Below are positions 6,096 to 7,919 of a DNA stretch of 7,919 nt, piece after piece (the stretch's first letter is position 1; each line of letters opens with the position of its first letter). The DNA lies in assembly GCA_013362555.1 (NCBI GenBank), contig JABFVX010000169.1, forward strand, positions 1 to 7,919. The letters run 5' to 3'. The DNA comes from Mycobacteriaceae bacterium. Its GTDB lineage: Bacteria; Actinomycetota; Actinomycetes; Mycobacteriales; Mycobacteriaceae. Below the pieces are notes generated by a model, which was given only the letters and a program-made list of their open reading frames with translations, did no database searches and was not told the DNA's origin. Made by a program: the position numbers and the translations under genes.

Positions 6096-7751
6096 GGGGA
6101 TGTTGCCGCCGAAGCTGGTGGTCACCGGGCTGCCGTTGTCCGGGGAGCCGTCGGACTTGGGTGAGGGGGCCTGGGCGGGGGTGGCGCCCGAGCCGGGGGT
6201 CGTGGTGGCGGCCGGCGACGACGACAGGGCGTCCGGCATCTCGAATTCGGTGCCGAGCACGAGCTTGATCTGGCCCGACTTCACCGAGCTGGAGGATTTC
6301 GCCTCGATGTCGCCGCCGAACAAGGACGCGAGGTACTTGGCGTCCTCCCCCGCACCAGATCCGTAGGTCAGGCTGGTCTCGCCGTCGGACGCTGTCGCGT
6401 TGCCCACGTCGCCCTGCTGGTAACCGCGGGTGGCGAGGGACTCGGACACCTGCCGCGCCAGCCCCGACGCGGCGCCGTTGTTGAAGACGTTGAGCGTGCT
6501 CGTCGGCGGGGTGGTCGGCGCGGCGAGCTTGGGCTGGGCCTTGTCCAGACCGAAAGCGGTACGCACTTCCTTGCGGATGGCCTTCGCGTCGACGACGTTC
6601 ACGTCCTGGCCGTTGACGTTCTGGTAGCCCTTGATCGGCAGCGTGCGGAACTCGATGCCGAGGCGGTCGGCCTTGCCGAGGTCCTGCGCGAACTCGATGA
6701 GGTTCCAGTTGCTCGACAGCACGACGTCCTTGTGCGCGACGTCCATCAGACCCTTGAGGCGCACCGGATTGGTCAGCGTGCCAGCGTCTTTGAGCTGCTT
6801 GGCCACCGACGTGAGGAACGCCTGCTGCCGGTGGGTGCGGTCGAGGTCGCCGTTGTCGAGGCCGTGCCGCTGGCGCACGAACGACAGCGCCTGCGAGGCG
6901 TTGAGGTGCTGGCGGCCGGCCGGGAAGTTGGCGCCGGAATAGAACTTGTCCTTCACCGCGTGATTGAGGCACACGTCCACGCCGCCCAACTGCTTGGCGA
7001 CATCGTAGAAACCGGCGAGCGAGATCTCGGCGAACAGGTCGATGGGCACGCCGGTGAGGTCGCGCACCGTCTGCACGATGGACTGCCGCCCCGCCTCGCG
7101 GCCCTTGTGCTCCAGGCGGACCGGGTCCTTCTCGCCCTGGGCCTCCAACTTCTGCTCGAACGCGTACTTCTTGAGGCCGTAGGCCTCCTTGATCTTGGCG
7201 TGGTCGTAGCCGGGGATGCCCTTCACCGGCACGTAGTCGTCGCGCGGGATGGAGAACGCGGTGATCTTCTTCAGGTCGGCCGGGATGTGCATCAGGATCA
7301 AGGTGTTGGCGTTGTAGCCGCCCTGAGTGCCGTCGCCCGCGTGCAGCTGCTTGAGGATGTCCTTCGGCAAGTCATTGCCGTCCAGGTCTTTCCGGGTGTC
7401 CAGACCGATGAGCAGAATGTTGAGATCGCCGCCCATGGACTTCGGGGCGTCCGCCTCGATCGCGGCGGAGCGGGTGAAGCCTTCGTCGAAACTGGTCTCG
7501 GCGGTCCACGCGAACGCGGTGCCCGCCACGATGGCCCTGGCCAGCGTCCCGACCACGAGACGGGACGCGATCAGCCCGATTCTGCGGGCATTGCCGCCGA
7601 CGCGGCCGGAGCGGGCGGAACGCGACGTGCGTACCGGTTTGCTCGAATCCCCGGATTTGCCCGCGCGCTTACCACGGGCGTGCTTCCCTGAGGAACCAGC
7701 ACGGCCCGTGCCCGGAATACGGGAAATCGGAACGGTTTCGTCGTCAATCAC
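6084..7751 (-). CDS. LytR-CpsA-Psr (LCP) family glycopolymer transferase with LytR_C domain
   Basis: This 555-residue membrane-anchored enzyme family moves glycopolymers from undecaprenyl-diphosphate carriers to peptidoglycan; in Mycobacteriales it joins arabinogalactan to the wall. Visible parts: a basic cytoplasmic tail (1-57), an imperfect membrane helix (about 58-82, with R64 and R72 inside) and the LCP domain (about 109-320). The LCP domain has LIGLDTR (D118, R120), YNANTLILMHIP (146-157), FSIPRDDYV (R170, D171), and FVRQRHGLDNGDLDRTHRQQ (291-310). A LytR_C domain (about 418-503, starting STLNVFNNGAASGLA) and a Ser/Pro/Gly tail ending GGNIPCVN follow. The only cysteines are C261 and C553. 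The start is GTG 7751-7749; an in-frame TAA lies upstream with no other good start, and the Shine-Dalgarno sequence is weak. It is convergent with the VWA gene. UppP in the same region would recycle the carrier that LCP enzymes release. Which polymer this paralogue handles is unknown. Confidence 0.93.
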   Translation of the reverse strand: MIDDETVPISRIPGTGRAGSSGKHARGKRAGKSGDSSKPVRTSRSARSGRVGGNARRIGLIASRLVVGTLARAIVAGTAFAWTAETSFDEGFTRSAAIEADAPKSMGGDLNILLIGLDTRKDLDGNDLPKDILKQLHAGDGTQGGYNANTLILMHIPADLKKITAFSIPRDDYVPVKGIPGYDHAKIKEAYGLKKYAFEQKLEAQGEKDPVRLEHKGREAGRQSIVQTVRDLTGVPIDLFAEISLAGFYDVAKQLGGVDVCLNHAVKDKFYSGANFPAGRQHLNASQALSFVRQRHGLDNGDLDRTHRQQAFLTSVAKQLKDAGTLTNPVRLKGLMDVAHKDVVLSSNWNLIEFAQDLGKADRLGIEFRTLPIKGYQNVNGQDVNVVDAKAIRKEVRTAFGLDKAQPKLAAPTTPPTSTLNVFNNGAASGLARQVSESLATRGYQQGDVGNATASDGETSLTYGSGAGEDAKYLASLFGGDIEAKSSSSVKSGQIKLVLGTEFEMPDALSSSPAATTTPGSGATPAQAPSPKSDGSPDNGSPVTTSFGGNIPCVN

Positions 7752-7857
7752 CGGCGTTGAGTCTTCATTCCAAACCTGTGAGTACGCTTAGAGTCGGCTC
7801 TGTCGGGTCAGTTTGTGACATCTTGCACGATTCCAGACCGTTCGCAAACTCGGTGCG

Positions 7858-7910
7858 TCCAGAACGACCCGTGACGTGCGCCTATCCGACACAGCACGAG
7901 CCGTTCTGGA
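7858..7910. repeat. Intergenic hairpin repeat, copy 4
   Basis: This 53 bp element lies upstream of the LCP gene. The outer 9 bp arms are perfect (TCCAGAACG 7858-7866 with CGTTCTGGA 7902-7910), and a second short stem (CGTG 7870-7873 with CACG 7895-7898) follows. Its left half (7858-7881) matches copy 2 (3831-3854) at 23 of 24 bases, whereas the centre and right half have diverged. The flanking 7752-7857 stretch holds the LCP promoter region, in which I cannot fix a -10/-35 pair. Confidence 0.78.
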
Positions 7911-7919
7911 CTCCCCTCC

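Noticed and set aside
6732..7691. 319-codon plus-strand open frame antisense to the LCP gene
   Set aside because: The translation is a Val/Leu/Arg/His-rich shadow. The LCP reading on the minus strand explains the region fully.
2777..7910. CRISPR array made of the palindromic repeats
   Set aside because: The repeats are separated by whole genes, not by short uniform spacers, and no cas gene is present.

Overview
The window is very GC-rich actinobacterial DNA with GTG starts, few clear Shine-Dalgarno sequences and long antisense shadow frames. Its proteins closely resemble those of the Mycobacteriales. The order mprA-mprB-(PepD-like protease) is the one known from Mycobacterium, and the paired Rv1481-like VWA proteins and LCP protein fit a Nocardia-type genome. 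The genus is an inference from recalled family sequences, not from a search.

Layout. Positions 1-2760, read on the minus strand, hold an envelope-stress two-component system: mprA (response regulator, 2717-2031), mprB (sensor kinase, 1987-443) and the first 80 codons of a third gene (242-1), most likely the PepD/HtrA-like serine protease, cut by the window edge. The gaps before mprA and before the pepD-like gene carry nearly the same direct repeat (TCTCAG, repeated at 11 bp), which I read as MprA boxes. Next come an undecaprenyl-diphosphate phosphatase (plus, 2900-3817) and a divergent pair of about 75% identical VWA membrane proteins (minus 4893-3901, plus 5016-6008). Last is a LytR-CpsA-Psr (LCP) cell-wall glycopolymer ligase (minus, 7751-6084). 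The final 168 bp hold the LCP upstream region and a hairpin repeat. There is no gene-free stretch over 300 bp, and I see no tRNA, rRNA, insertion sequence or CRISPR.

How the genes work together. All recognisable products belong to the envelope. MprAB senses envelope or misfolding stress, the PepD-like protease acts outside the membrane, UppP recycles the C55 lipid carrier, and the LCP enzyme transfers polymers from that carrier to the wall. The VWA proteins resemble mycobacterial Rv1481, a BatA-like membrane protein normally found with MoxR and DUF58 partners, which are absent here.

Most unusual signals. (1) A family of 48-53 bp hairpins lies in four different intergenic gaps, both convergent and divergent, with one compensatory base-pair change between two copies. 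(2) A perfect, loopless 68 bp palindrome made of 14 bp sub-repeats fills the gap between two convergent genes. (3) An 11 bp-phased array of four units includes the MprA box upstream of the pepD-like gene.
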